DNA of 64,000 bases from Solilutibacter pythonis (GTDB lineage Bacteria > Pseudomonadota > Gammaproteobacteria > Xanthomonadales > Xanthomonadaceae): positions 1 to 64,000 of the forward strand of contig NZ_RFLY01000017.1 of the NCBI RefSeq assembly GCF_003697345.1. Reading direction: 5' to 3'. A program made the position numbers and the translations under genes. The notes beneath the pieces are model-generated. The model was not told the origin of the DNA. It did not search any database and worked only from the letters and a program-made list of their open reading frames with translations. This document shows positions 7,041-16,191 of this stretch, piece by piece. Every line of letters begins with the position of its first letter. Positions within the stretch are counted from its first letter, which is position 1.

Positions 7041-10000
7041 GCGGCGCGCCTCAGTTCGTGGGCCAGGGATTCCAGGCTGGCCGCCTTCGGCTTCACCAGC
7101 CAGAAGCGGCCGATGACGTCGCGGAAATCGTCCAGCAGCTTCGCGCTCCACCGGCTGCCTGTGTGCCGCGCATGCAGGGTGATGAGGTCGAGCAGATGCT
7201 GGCGGTGATGCTCCATGCCTTCGGGCGATATGCGCACGATGTCGATCAGCTCGTGGTTGTAGCGGTCGACGAAATCGCGCTCGACATCCAGCACGTAGGC
7301 GAGGCCGCCGGTGAAGCCGGCGCCGAAGTTGCCGCCGGTGCGGCCCAGTACCGCGACCACGCCGCCGGTCATGTATTCGCAGCAGTGCTCGCCCGCGCCC
7401 TCCAGCACCGCCAGCGCGCCGGAGTTGCGCACGGCGAAGCGCTCGCCGGCGCGGCCCGCGGCGTACAGCTCGCCGCCGGTGGCGCCATAGAGGCAGGTGT
7501 TGCCGAGGATCGGGGTGTCCTGGGTGGCGAGTTTCGATGCCGCGAACGGGCGGATGACGATGCGCCCGCCGGCCATGCCCTTGCCGACGTAATCGTTGGC
7601 CTCGCCGGTGAGTTCGAGGTGCAGGCCACCGGCGTTGAACGCGCCGAAACTCTGCCCGGCCACGCCCTGGAGCTTGAGCGTGACCGGGGCGTCGCTCATG
7701 CCGAGGTTGCCGTGCCGGCGCGCGATCAGCCCGGACAGCGCCGCGCCGATGCTGCGATCGGTATTGCCGATGGATTCGCTCGCCGTGCCGCCGCGTTTGC
7801 GCGCGATGGCGTCGGCCAGCCGCGCCTGCAAGCGCTCGGCCAGGCCGCCGCCGGGCGTTTGCAGCGCCGGCGCGCCGCAGTAGGCGGCGGGCTGGGCGGC
7901 GTCGCGTTGCAGGAGGCGGGAAAGATCGATGCCGACGTGATCGCGCGGCATCGTTTCGATCTGTTGCAGCAATTCGGTGCGGCCGATGATTTCGTCGAGC
8001 GTGCGGGCGCCGAGCTTCGCCAGCCATTCGCGCACGTCCTCGGCCACGTGGCGGAAGAAGCACTCGACGCGCTCGGGCAGGCCGTTGAAGTGATCCTGGC
8101 GCAGGCGCGCGTCCTGCGTGGCCACGCCGGTGGCGCAATTGTTGAGATGGCAGATGCGCAGGTACTTGCAGCCCAGCGCGATCATCGGCGCGGTGCCGAA
8201 GCCGAAGCTGTCGGCGCCGAGGATCGCGGCTTTCACCACGTCCAGCCCGCTCTTCAGGCCGCCGTCGGTCTGCATGATCACCTGGCCGCGCAGTTCGTTG
8301 GCCTGCAAAGCCTGCCGGGCTTCGGAAAGCCCCAGTTCCCACGGGATGCCGGCATAGCGGATCGAGCCGAGCGGGCTGGCGCCGGTGCCGCCGTCGTGGC
8401 CGGAGATGGTCAGCATGTCGGCGCCGGCCTTCGCTACGCCGGCGGCGATGGTGCCGACGCCGGCATGGGCGACCAGCTTCACCGAGATCAGCGCGTGGGG
8501 ATTGACCTGGCGCAGGTCGAAGATCAGTTGCGCCAGGTCCTCGATGGAATAGATGTCGTGATGCGGCGGCGGGGAGATCAGGCCGATGCCGGGCTTGGCG
8601 TAGCGCAGCCGCGCGATCAACGCATCCACCTTGTTGCCCGGCAGCTGTCCGCCCTCGCCGGGCTTCGCGCCCTGGGCGACCTTGATTTGCAGCACGTCGG
8701 CGTTGACCAGATATTCCGGGGTCACGCCGAAACGGCCCGAGGCGATCTGCTTGATCGCGCTGCGGCGCTCGTCGCGGTAGCGCGCCGGGTCCTCGCCGCC
8801 TTCGCCGGAATTGCTGCGCGCACCGAGCCGGTTCATGGCGATGGCCAGCGCCTCGTGCGCCTCGGGGGAGAGCGCGCCGAGGCTCATCGCGGCGGAGTCG
8901 AAACGGCGCACGATGCGCGATACCGGCTCCACCTCGTCGAGCGGGATCGGCGTCGCGGCTTCGCGCAGCCGCAGCAGGTCGCGCAGCGCGGCGGCCGGGC
9001 GCTGGTCGATGAACTGGCGATATTTTCGCCAGTCCTCGCGGCTGCCCGAGTGCACCGCCTGTTGCAGCGCCATCACCACTTCGGGGTGGTACTGGTGGTA
9101 TTCGCCGCCGTGCATCCAGCGCATCAGCCCACCGGGCTCGGGCGTGGTGGTGGCGTCCCAGCCGAAGGCGGCGAGCAGGCGGGCGTCTTCCTCCAGCCGG
9201 GCGAAACCCGTGCCCTGGATGCGCGAGGGCGTTCCGGCGAAGCATTTCGACACCACCTCGTCGGCCAGCCCGACAATCTCGAACAACTGCGCGCCGCGAT
9301 AGCTGGCGATGTTGGCGATGCCCATCTTCGAGAGGATCTTCAGCAAGCCTTTCTTGATGCCGCGGCGGTAGCTGCGTCCGTATTCGCGCGGCTCGCTGGC
9401 ATGTTTGCCGGCCAGGATGCCGGCGTTGCCGAGCGCGTGCAGTGTCTGGTAGGCAAGATACGGGTAGACGGCGGTCGCGCCGTAGCCGATCAGGCAGGCG
9501 AAATGATGCGGATCGCGCGCGCTGCCGGTCTCGACGATCAGGTTGACGTCGCAGCGCAGCCCGGCCCGTACCAGGTGCTGGTGGATGGCGCCGGTGGCGA
9601 GCAGCGCGTGTACCGGGATGGCGTCGGGGCGCGGGCGGCGGTCGGAGAGGATCAGCAGCTCGATGCCTTCGCGCGCGGCGGCATCGGCTTCCCGGCACAG
9701 GCGATCGAGGGCGGAGTCGAGGCGTTCGCCGCCGGCGAATTGCAGGTCGAGGTAGCGATGCGCCGTGGCGAAGCGTTCCATCCGCAGCAGTTGGTGCAGC
9801 TTGCGCTGCGAGAGCACGGGTGAGTTGAGGATGACGTGATCGACGTTCGAAGCCGCGTCCACGAATAGATTGCCCTCGCGGCCGATCTGCGTGGCCAGCG
9901 TCATCACGCAGGCTTCGCGCAGCGGGTCGATCGGCGGGTTGGTCACTTGCGCGAACGCCTGGCGGAAGCAGTCGTAGAGCGGGCGCACGCGCTGGCTCAG

Positions 10001-11491
10001 CACCGCCATCGGCACGTCGTCGCCCATCGATCCGATGCCTTCCTGCTCGGTATCGGCCAGCGGCCGCAGCACGTAGTCGATTTCCTCGCGGGTGAGCTGG
10101 TGCAATTTCTGGAAGCCGGCCAGCACGCCCGGTGGGAAGGGGGCGTCGGCGAGCGCCGGGTCGATCAGCTCGGTATGCAGATAGGTCATGCCGTGCTTCA
10201 GCCACTCTTTGTAGGGCGCGCGCCGGCGGTTGAGTTCGTCGATGGCGTCGCTGTCGAGCAGCGTGTCGTTTTCTAAATCGACCGCGATCATCTCGCCGGG
10301 GCCAAGCTTGCCGCGCGCGGCCACCTGCTCCGGCGCGATGTCCCAGACCCCGGTTTCCGAGGCGATCAGGAAGCGGCCATCGTCGGAAAGAATCCAGCGC
10401 GCCGGACGCAAGCCATTGCGGTCGAGCGTGCAGGCGGCGTGGCGGCCATCGCACATCACCACCCCGGCCGGGCCGTCCCAGGGTTCCGAGTTGATCGCGT
10501 AATACTCGTAGAAGGCGGCCAGATCGGCATCCTTGAACTCCAGCGATTGCGTCGCCGGGGGGATCAGGATGCGCATCGCCTTGGGGATGTCCATGCCGCC
10601 GGCGAGCAGCCATTCCAGCGCGGAATCGAGCGATTGCGAATCGGAGCCGCGCATGGCGATGGGGCTGCCGACATCGTCGATGTCCAGCAGCGGCGAGCGC
10701 CACAGGCCACGGCGCGCTTCGGCCCAGCGGCGGTTGCCTTCGATGCTGTTGATCTCGCCGTTGTGGGCGAGGCGGCGGAACGGATGCGCCAGCTTCCAGC
10801 GCGGCAGCGTGTTGGTGGAGAAGCGTTGGTGGAACACCACCGCGCGGGCGATGAGTTCAGGTCGTTGCAGGTCGGGATAGAGCGTGGCGAGGTGCTGCGG
10901 CAACACCATGCCCTTGTAGTTGATGAGGCGCGCGCTCAAGCCGACGACATGGAAATCGGCTTCGTCGGCCAGGTCGCGTTCGGCGCGCAGGCGGGCGGCG
11001 TAGAGGGCGCGCTCGAAGGCGGGGAGCGCGCCCGCCCCGCGCGTTTGCGCGAACACCTGGCGGATGAGTGGACGCGTGCGTTGCGCCAGCGCGCCGCAGA
11101 TCGAGACATCGAGCGGCACTTCGCGCCAGCCGAGGGTATCGATGCCGGCATCGGCCAGATGCGTTTCCAGCGCGACGACGCAGCGCGCGGCGGCGCGCTC
11201 GTCAGTCGGCAGGAATACCAGCCCGGTGGCGAGCGGCGTGTCGGCGCGCGCGCCGAGGCCGGCCTCTTCCGCCAGCAGCCGGATGAAGGATTCCGCGCCG
11301 GCGATCAGCACGCCGCAGCCATCGCCGGACAGGCCGTCGGCGGCTACGCCGCCGCGATGGGTCATGCGCGAGAGCGCGTTCAGCGCATCGTCGATCAAGG
11401 TGCGTTCGGCGTCGCCGCGGACGCGCGCGATCATGCCGAAGCCGCAGCTGTCGTGTTCGGTGTCGCTGGCGTAGAGACTGCGCGTGTGCAT
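7037..11491 (-). CDS. gltB: Glutamate synthase large subunit
   Basis: A 1484-residue enzyme, the usual length for the bacterial alpha subunit. The N-terminal class II amidotransferase nucleophile is the Cys in HDSCGFGM at residue 16, exposed after removal of a 15-residue propeptide. This and the family's normal length favour the ATG at 11491 over an upstream TTG at 11530. The central and FMN-binding synthase domains include the [3Fe-4S] cysteine set in GCKYLRICHLNNC. The C-terminal GXGXG beta-helix repeats (GGELYAAGRAGERF and similar) are present. It transfers ammonia from glutamine to 2-oxoglutarate through an internal tunnel. A perfect 13-bp palindrome sits about 34 bp before the start. Confidence 0.97.
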   Translation of the reverse strand: MHTRSLYASDTEHDSCGFGMIARVRGDAERTLIDDALNALSRMTHRGGVAADGLSGDGCGVLIAGAESFIRLLAEEAGLGARADTPLATGLVFLPTDERAAARCVVALETHLADAGIDTLGWREVPLDVSICGALAQRTRPLIRQVFAQTRGAGALPAFERALYAARLRAERDLADEADFHVVGLSARLINYKGMVLPQHLATLYPDLQRPELIARAVVFHQRFSTNTLPRWKLAHPFRRLAHNGEINSIEGNRRWAEARRGLWRSPLLDIDDVGSPIAMRGSDSQSLDSALEWLLAGGMDIPKAMRILIPPATQSLEFKDADLAAFYEYYAINSEPWDGPAGVVMCDGRHAACTLDRNGLRPARWILSDDGRFLIASETGVWDIAPEQVAARGKLGPGEMIAVDLENDTLLDSDAIDELNRRRAPYKEWLKHGMTYLHTELIDPALADAPFPPGVLAGFQKLHQLTREEIDYVLRPLADTEQEGIGSMGDDVPMAVLSQRVRPLYDCFRQAFAQVTNPPIDPLREACVMTLATQIGREGNLFVDAASNVDHVILNSPVLSQRKLHQLLRMERFATAHRYLDLQFAGGERLDSALDRLCREADAAAREGIELLILSDRRPRPDAIPVHALLATGAIHQHLVRAGLRCDVNLIVETGSARDPHHFACLIGYGATAVYPYLAYQTLHALGNAGILAGKHASEPREYGRSYRRGIKKGLLKILSKMGIANIASYRGAQLFEIVGLADEVVSKCFAGTPSRIQGTGFARLEEDARLLAAFGWDATTTPEPGGLMRWMHGGEYHQYHPEVVMALQQAVHSGSREDWRKYRQFIDQRPAAALRDLLRLREAATPIPLDEVEPVSRIVRRFDSAAMSLGALSPEAHEALAIAMNRLGARSNSGEGGEDPARYRDERRSAIKQIASGRFGVTPEYLVNADVLQIKVAQGAKPGEGGQLPGNKVDALIARLRYAKPGIGLISPPPHHDIYSIEDLAQLIFDLRQVNPHALISVKLVAHAGVGTIAAGVAKAGADMLTISGHDGGTGASPLGSIRYAGIPWELGLSEARQALQANELRGQVIMQTDGGLKSGLDVVKAAILGADSFGFGTAPMIALGCKYLRICHLNNCATGVATQDARLRQDHFNGLPERVECFFRHVAEDVREWLAKLGARTLDEIIGRTELLQQIETMPRDHVGIDLSRLLQRDAAQPAAYCGAPALQTPGGGLAERLQARLADAIARKRGGTASESIGNTDRSIGAALSGLIARRHGNLGMSDAPVTLKLQGVAGQSFGAFNAGGLHLELTGEANDYVGKGMAGGRIVIRPFAASKLATQDTPILGNTCLYGATGGELYAAGRAGERFAVRNSGALAVLEGAGEHCCEYMTGGVVAVLGRTGGNFGAGFTGGLAYVLDVERDFVDRYNHELIDIVRISPEGMEHHRQHLLDLITLHARHTGSRWSAKLLDDFRDVIGRFWLVKPKAASLESLAHELRRAA

Positions 11492-11524
11492 CGCGGGGTC
11501 CGGCTGGCGTGGCCCCTGAATACA

Positions 11525-11537
11525 GCACAATTTGTGC
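11525..11537. promoter_or_regulatory. 13-bp palindrome upstream of gltB
   Basis: GCACAATTTGTGC is a perfect 6+1+6 inverted repeat ending about 34 bp upstream of the gltB start and lying between gltB and tsaC. The position suits an operator; the binding protein is unknown. Confidence 0.35.
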
Positions 11538-11570
11538 GCCGCCGCAATTCGCTCCGGTGTGGACTTTGGT

Positions 11571-12164
11571 CTAGCCGCGCACGATGGCGCCGCTGCGGGC
11601 GTCGCGGATCAGGCTGGGTGCGTCGCGGCCGTCGGTTTCGCCTTCGCACACACCGTCGATGCGGGCGAGAAGCGTGGGGTCCAGCTCGCCTCGCCGACGC
11701 GCGGCCGGCTGGCCGGAGAGATTGGCGCTGGTCGATACCAGCGCGCCGCCGAAGGCCGTGCACAGCGCGATGACCCCGGGGTGCGCCGAGACTCGCACAG
11801 CGATGCCGTCATGCGCGCCGGTGATCCAGCCGGGTGCGTTTGCCGTGGCCGGCACGATCCAGGTGTTCGGGCCGGGCCAGCTTTGGCGCGCGGCGGCGCG
11901 CGGCGCGGGGGGCAGGCGCGCCATGTCGATGAACGGGGTTAGCTGGGTCTCGTCGGCGGCGATCAGGATGAGCCCCTTGCCGATGTCGCGGTGCTTGATT
12001 GCGAGTAGGCGCCTTACCGCGGCTTCGTTCGATGGATCGCAACCCAGGCCCCAGACGCCTTCGGTGGGGTAGGCGAGGATGGCGCCGGCTTTCAGGCGGT
12101 TTCCGGCGGCGTGGGGGGGCAGGGGCGGCATGGGGGTGGATTGGAGAGGGCTGCGCTCAGTCAT
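11571..12164 (-). CDS. tsaC: Threonylcarbamoyl-AMP synthase (TsaC/YrdC)
   Basis: A 197-residue YrdC-fold protein that makes threonylcarbamoyl-AMP from threonine, bicarbonate and ATP, the first step of t6A37 tRNA modification. Visible family motifs are AYPTEGVWGLGCDP near residue 30, KHRDIGKG (the KxR ATP-binding signature), WPGPNTWIVP and VSTSANLSGQPA. Length fits TsaC rather than the longer Sua5. The ATG at 12164 overlaps the end of the preceding ORF and has GGTGGAA upstream; a GTG three codons earlier is possible. Its partner tsaD starts at the right edge of this window. Confidence 0.92.
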   Translation of the reverse strand: MTERSPLQSTPMPPLPPHAAGNRLKAGAILAYPTEGVWGLGCDPSNEAAVRRLLAIKHRDIGKGLILIAADETQLTPFIDMARLPPAPRAAARQSWPGPNTWIVPATANAPGWITGAHDGIAVRVSAHPGVIALCTAFGGALVSTSANLSGQPAARRRGELDPTLLARIDGVCEGETDGRDAPSLIRDARSGAIVRG

Positions 12165-12546
12165 CGATTCCACCGAACCATGCTTCGACGTCGCGGTTCG
12201 GGCCGTTCGGTGGGCGTGCGCGGGTCAGCCGGTGGAGGTTGTCGTCATCGGCATACGCCACATAGGAGCGCCGACGCGGGATGGCGTCGTCATCGAACCT
12301 GACCTCGATCCGGGATACCCGGTCGGCCCCGTAGGGCGCGGTGCGCGCGTGGCCGTGGCGGGGCTTGCCATCGGCCGTGCGGCGCAGGCGGAGCGCCTCG
12401 TCGTCTTCGTTGCCGCTGGCGGCCAGGCTGCGGTGGCGGCTGGCCTTTCGGGTGGCGTCATAGCCGATGACCCGATAGCGGCCGGCCGGCCAAGCGCTGG
12501 CCCTGGCCTGGTTGCCCTGGGCCGGCGGACGCGATTCCGCCAGCAC
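12157..12546 (-). CDS. Uncharacterised protein between topA and tsaC, start uncertain
   Basis: From a GTG at 12546 the frame gives 129 residues with an arginine/aspartate-rich, soluble sequence (RYRVIGYDATRKA, SRIEVRFDDDAIP, SYVAYADDDNLHRL). It ends eight bases inside the tsaC start, which supports a real, translationally coupled gene. No ATG exists in frame: the frame is open all the way back to the topA stop at 12640-12642. An AGGAG (12611-12615 on this strand) sits seven bases before an ATC codon at 12601-12603, which would add a short hydrophobic stretch (DPILLLALSAPP) resembling a weak signal peptide. I do not recognise the family. The GTG start is the conservative choice. Confidence 0.55.
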   Translation of the reverse strand: MLAESRPPAQGNQARASAWPAGRYRVIGYDATRKASRHRSLAASGNEDDEALRLRRTADGKPRHGHARTAPYGADRVSRIEVRFDDDAIPRRRSYVAYADDDNLHRLTRARPPNGPNRDVEAWFGGIDD

Positions 12547-12639
12547 GCGTTCCGCGGCCGGATCGGGCGGCGCTGACAGGGCAAGCAGCAGGATAGGGTC
12601 GATGGCGTTGCTCCTAAGGCCGTCTGCCGCGTGGGGCGG

Positions 12640-15129
12640 TCAGAACGGCGCGTCGTCGCTGGCGGGCTTGGCGGTTTTCTTCGCCGCCTTCTTCGTCGCG
12701 ACTTTTTTGGTCGCGGTTTTCCTGGCGACGGTTTTCTTCGTGGCCGCTTTTTTCGCCGGCGCCTTGGTCGCGGCCGCTTTCCTGGCCGGCGCTTTCTTGG
12801 CCACGGTCTTGGCCGCGGCCTTCTTGCCCCAGCCCTTGCGCGCCGGTTTGCCCGTGTCGGCCAGCATTTGGGTGGCTTCTTCCAGGGTCAGCGATTTCGG
12901 GTCGCGATCCTTGGGAATCTTGCCGTTCATCGCGCCGTCGCTGATGTACGGGCCGAAGCGGCCGTTCAGCACTTGCACGTCGCTGCCTTCCCACTGGCTG
13001 ATGATGCGGTTGCGGGCGATCTCCTCCTTCTCCTCGATCAGGGCGAGCGCGCGCTCGAAATCGATGGTGTAGGGGTCGTCCTCTTTCTTCAGGCTGGCAT
13101 AGGTGCCGCCGCGCTTGGCGAACGGGCCGAAACGGCCGATGCCGACGCTGACTTCCTCGCCGTTGGATTCGCCGAGTTTCCTGGGCATGTCGAACAGCTT
13201 GAGCGCCTGTTCCAGGGTGATCGAATAGATGCTCTGGCCGGGCGTGAGCGAGGCGAAGCGGGGTTTTTCCTCGTCCTCGACGGTGCCGATCTGCACCATC
13301 GGGCCAAAGCGGCCGATGCGGGCGCTGACTTCCTTGCCGCTGGCCGGGTCGGCGCCGAGCACGCGCGCGCTGCCGGCGTCGGTGCGGTCGAGGCTTTCGG
13401 TCTTGTCGGTCACGAGGGTCTTGAACGGGCCCCAGAACTTCTCCATCAGCGGAACCCACGCTTCCTCGCCGCGCGAGACGGCATCCAGCTCGTCCTCCAT
13501 GTGGGCGGTGAAGTCGTAATCGACGTATTGGGTGAAGTGCGAGGAAAGGAACTTGGAGACCGCGCGGCCCACGTCGGTGGGACGGAAGGCGCGGCCTTCG
13601 AGTTCGGTGTATTTGCGAAACAGCAGCGTGGCGATGATCGAAGCGTAGGTGGAAGGCCGGCCAATGCCGTATTCCTCCAGCGCCTTCACCAGCGATGCTT
13701 CGGTGTAGCGTGGCGGCGGCTGGGTGAAATGCTGGTCGGCGTGGATGCGTTCGAGCGGCACGTTGTCGCCGGGCTTCATCGTCGGCAGTTTGCGGCCTTC
13801 GTCGTCGTCCTCGGCGGATTTCTGGTCCTTGCCCTCTTCGTACACGGCGAGGAAGCCGGGCACCACCACCGTGGTGCCGCTGGCGCGGAAGGCGTGCTCG
13901 CTGCCGGCGGCCAGCTCGACGGTCACGGTATTGAGCGTGGCCGGAATCATCTGGCAGGCCACGCTGCGCTTCCAGACGAGTTCGTAGAGCTTGCGTTCGT
14001 CGTCGCTCAGGAAGCGCGCGACCTGCGCCGGCGTGCGCAACGCGGAGGTCGGACGGATCGCCTCGTGCGCCTCCTGCGCGTTCTTCGATTTGGTCTGGTA
14101 GAAGTTGGGCTTGTCCGGCAGCGAGGCGGTGCCGTAATCGCGGGCGATGACGTCGCGGATCTCGCCCAGCGCGTCCTGCGACAGGCTGACCGAATCGGTA
14201 CGCATGTAGCTGATCAGGCCGACCGTGCCTTCCTCGCCGATGGCGATGCCTTCGTACAGTTTCTGCGCCACCTGCATGGTCTTGCGGGTGGTGAAGCCCA
14301 GCTTGCGCGCGGCTTCTTGTTGCAGGGTGGAAGTGGTGAACGGCGGCGAGGGCCGGCGCTTGCGCTCCTTGCTGGCGACATCGGTGACGTGCAGGCGACC
14401 GTTGGCGGCGGCGGAGATCCGCTTGCGCGCGTCCTCGGCGGATTCGCCATCGGTGAGGGTGAATTGTTCGAACTTCTTGTTGTCGAGCTTGACCAGCTTG
14501 GCGCTGAAATGCTGGGTGGGATGCGCGCAGTCGGCTTCGATCGTCCAGTATTCGCGCGCCTTGAAGGCTTCGATTTCCTCTTCGCGCTCGACGATCATCC
14601 GTAGCGCCGGCGATTGCACGCGGCCGGCCGACAGCCCGCGCTGCACCTTGCGCCAGAGCACCGGCGAGAGGTTGAAGCCCACCAGGTAGTCCAGCGCGCG
14701 CCGCGCCTGTTGGGCATCGACCAGCGGGGCGGAGATGGTGCGCGGTTCGGCGATGGCCTCGCGGATCGCGCGCGGGGTGATTTCGGTGAACACGACCCGG
14801 TGCAGGGGCTTGTCCTTCAGTAGCTTCTTTTCTTTCAGTATCTCGGCGATGTGCCAGCTGATCGCCTCGCCCTCGCGGTCCGGGTCGGTGGCGAGGTAGA
14901 TGTCCTCGGCGGCCTTGGCGGCCTTGGTGATGGCGGCGACGTGCTTTTCGTTTTTCTCGATCAGCTCGTAGCGCATGCGGAAGTCGTCGTCGGGATCGAC
15001 CGCGCCCTCCTTCGGCACCAGGTCGCGCACGTGGCCGTAGCTGGCGAGGACGTGGAAATCCTTGCCGAGGTATTTGTTGATCGTCTTGGCCTTGGCCGGT
15101 GATTCGACGATGAGGAGGTGCTTGGACAT
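12640..15129 (-). CDS. topA: DNA topoisomerase I
   Basis: An 829-residue type IA topoisomerase that relaxes negative supercoils. The N-terminal TOPRIM domain shows LLIVESPAKAKTINKYLG at residues 4-21 and ATDPDREGEAISWH. The active-site Tyr lies in GLISYMRTDSVSLS. The C-terminal third has repeated I/V/N-GRFGP units (topoisomerase C-terminal repeats) instead of the Cys4 zinc ribbons of E. coli TopA. It ends in a histone H1-like tail of alternating Lys and Ala about 60 residues long. This tail likely binds DNA. The start ATG at 15129 gives MSKHLLIVESPAKAK, the family N-terminus; an in-frame start ten codons earlier is unlikely. Confidence 0.97.
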   Translation of the reverse strand: MSKHLLIVESPAKAKTINKYLGKDFHVLASYGHVRDLVPKEGAVDPDDDFRMRYELIEKNEKHVAAITKAAKAAEDIYLATDPDREGEAISWHIAEILKEKKLLKDKPLHRVVFTEITPRAIREAIAEPRTISAPLVDAQQARRALDYLVGFNLSPVLWRKVQRGLSAGRVQSPALRMIVEREEEIEAFKAREYWTIEADCAHPTQHFSAKLVKLDNKKFEQFTLTDGESAEDARKRISAAANGRLHVTDVASKERKRRPSPPFTTSTLQQEAARKLGFTTRKTMQVAQKLYEGIAIGEEGTVGLISYMRTDSVSLSQDALGEIRDVIARDYGTASLPDKPNFYQTKSKNAQEAHEAIRPTSALRTPAQVARFLSDDERKLYELVWKRSVACQMIPATLNTVTVELAAGSEHAFRASGTTVVVPGFLAVYEEGKDQKSAEDDDEGRKLPTMKPGDNVPLERIHADQHFTQPPPRYTEASLVKALEEYGIGRPSTYASIIATLLFRKYTELEGRAFRPTDVGRAVSKFLSSHFTQYVDYDFTAHMEDELDAVSRGEEAWVPLMEKFWGPFKTLVTDKTESLDRTDAGSARVLGADPASGKEVSARIGRFGPMVQIGTVEDEEKPRFASLTPGQSIYSITLEQALKLFDMPRKLGESNGEEVSVGIGRFGPFAKRGGTYASLKKEDDPYTIDFERALALIEEKEEIARNRIISQWEGSDVQVLNGRFGPYISDGAMNGKIPKDRDPKSLTLEEATQMLADTGKPARKGWGKKAAAKTVAKKAPARKAAATKAPAKKAATKKTVARKTATKKVATKKAAKKTAKPASDDAPF

Positions 15130-15179
15130 CGCGTGCGGTTCCATGCGGCGCGGCCGCAACGGGAGGTGGGAGTGCAGAA

Positions 15180-15209
15180 ACCGGCGCCCGGGGGACGCCG
15201 GGCGCCGGT
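15180..15209. terminator. Hairpin between the RDD gene and topA
   Basis: ACCGGCGCCC pairs perfectly with GGGCGCCGGT across a ten-base loop. A T-rich tract follows on the plus strand; on the minus strand only TTTC follows. Likely terminator or attenuator between the GYF/RDD gene and topA. Confidence 0.55.
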
Positions 15210-15272
15210 GAGTTCTTTTTATAGTGGAATCATGCCGATGAGCGACCTGTCAAGCCAACGGGAGGCTGCGGT

Positions 15273-16148
15273 TCAGTGCCAGCCGCCGGCGCCGATCGCG
15301 GCGATTACCAGGCCAAACAGAACCAGGCTGAGCAGGATGAGGATGGCGCCGACCACCAGCACGGCGATGGTCACGCCGTCCAGGCCGCGTTTTTGCAGTT
15401 CGGGGCGGTGGGTGTAGGCCCATTTGTCCACCACCACGGTGTCGCAGATCATGTCGTGGAGGCCGCGCTTGCGCTCGGTGAAGGCGGCCATCAGCACGCC
15501 GACGTAGAGCGGCAGGCAGCCCAGCAGCAGGGCGAAGTAGCGGCCGAAGCCGCGCCAGAAGCCGATCCGCGCGCCCTCCGGGCCGCAGACCTTGATGCCG
15601 ACGGCCATCTTGCCCAGCGTGGCCTGGGCCGGGCGCGAATGCATCCAGGCGAAATAGGCGGCCTGCATGCCGAACAGCAGGAAGTACACCAGGCTCATCA
15701 GCGGCAGCATGGTCATCAGCGGGGCATCGGCGTACTGATTGAGGCTGGCGGCGGTCAGGCCCATCATCATGGATAGCGGCAGGATGAGCGCGTAGCTGGC
15801 GACGCCGATGATCATCGAATCCAGCCAGTTGGCCGCGACCCGGCGCCAGAAGCCGGCGTAGGCGATGTCGCTGCGGTCGATGTCGGCGCCGGCCGGCATG
15901 ATCGCGGCCTGCGAGGGTAGCGGGTCGATGCCGGGCGCGGCGGGGGGCGTGGCCAGTTCCGGCACCGTGGCCAGCGGCAGCCAGTCGGCCATACCGTCCT
16001 TCCACACCAGGGTGTCGGCGCGCAATTCGCCGCGGGCCAAGCGGGCCATCAGCTCGTCGGTGGTGATCGGGCCATGCTGCTGGCGCGCGGCATCGACGTG
16101 GAACCATTCGGCGGCGGGCAGCACGGGCGGGAGGGTGTCTTCGGTCAT
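15273..16148 (-). CDS. GYF_2-RDD membrane protein
   Basis: A 291-residue protein. The N-terminal 55 residues form a GYF_2 (DUF4339) domain (WFHVDAARQQHGPITTDELM, then LVWKDGMADWLPL). From residue 90 there is an RDD membrane domain: AGFWRRVAANWLDSMI is the Arg/Asp signature, and three to four hydrophobic segments precede TLGKMAVGIKV. A final hydrophobic helix closes the protein. GYF_2 modules are thought to bind proline-rich peptides; RDD proteins are membrane proteins, some linked to ion transport. First of three related genes on this strand in coordinate order and last in transcription order. Confidence 0.8.
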   Translation of the reverse strand: MTEDTLPPVLPAAEWFHVDAARQQHGPITTDELMARLARGELRADTLVWKDGMADWLPLATVPELATPPAAPGIDPLPSQAAIMPAGADIDRSDIAYAGFWRRVAANWLDSMIIGVASYALILPLSMMMGLTAASLNQYADAPLMTMLPLMSLVYFLLFGMQAAYFAWMHSRPAQATLGKMAVGIKVCGPEGARIGFWRGFGRYFALLLGCLPLYVGVLMAAFTERKRGLHDMICDTVVVDKWAYTHRPELQKRGLDGVTIAVLVVGAILILLSLVLFGLVIAAIGAGGWH

Positions 16149-16191
16149 GGCGATGCGCCGGGAGAAGTTGGGCGCAGTGTAGCGGGGTGGA

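Noticed and set aside
7058-9823. A 921-codon open frame antisense to gltB
   Set aside because: Composition is Ala/Gly/Arg/His-rich with no domain; it results from GC-rich codon use on the opposite strand.
5562-10703. A 1713-codon minus-strand open frame suggesting a gltB-gltD fusion
   Set aside because: Only the part from 7040 downwards encodes GltD; the rest is an out-of-phase, Arg/Pro-rich reading of gltB. The real gltB frame ends with a TGA overlapping the gltD ATG.
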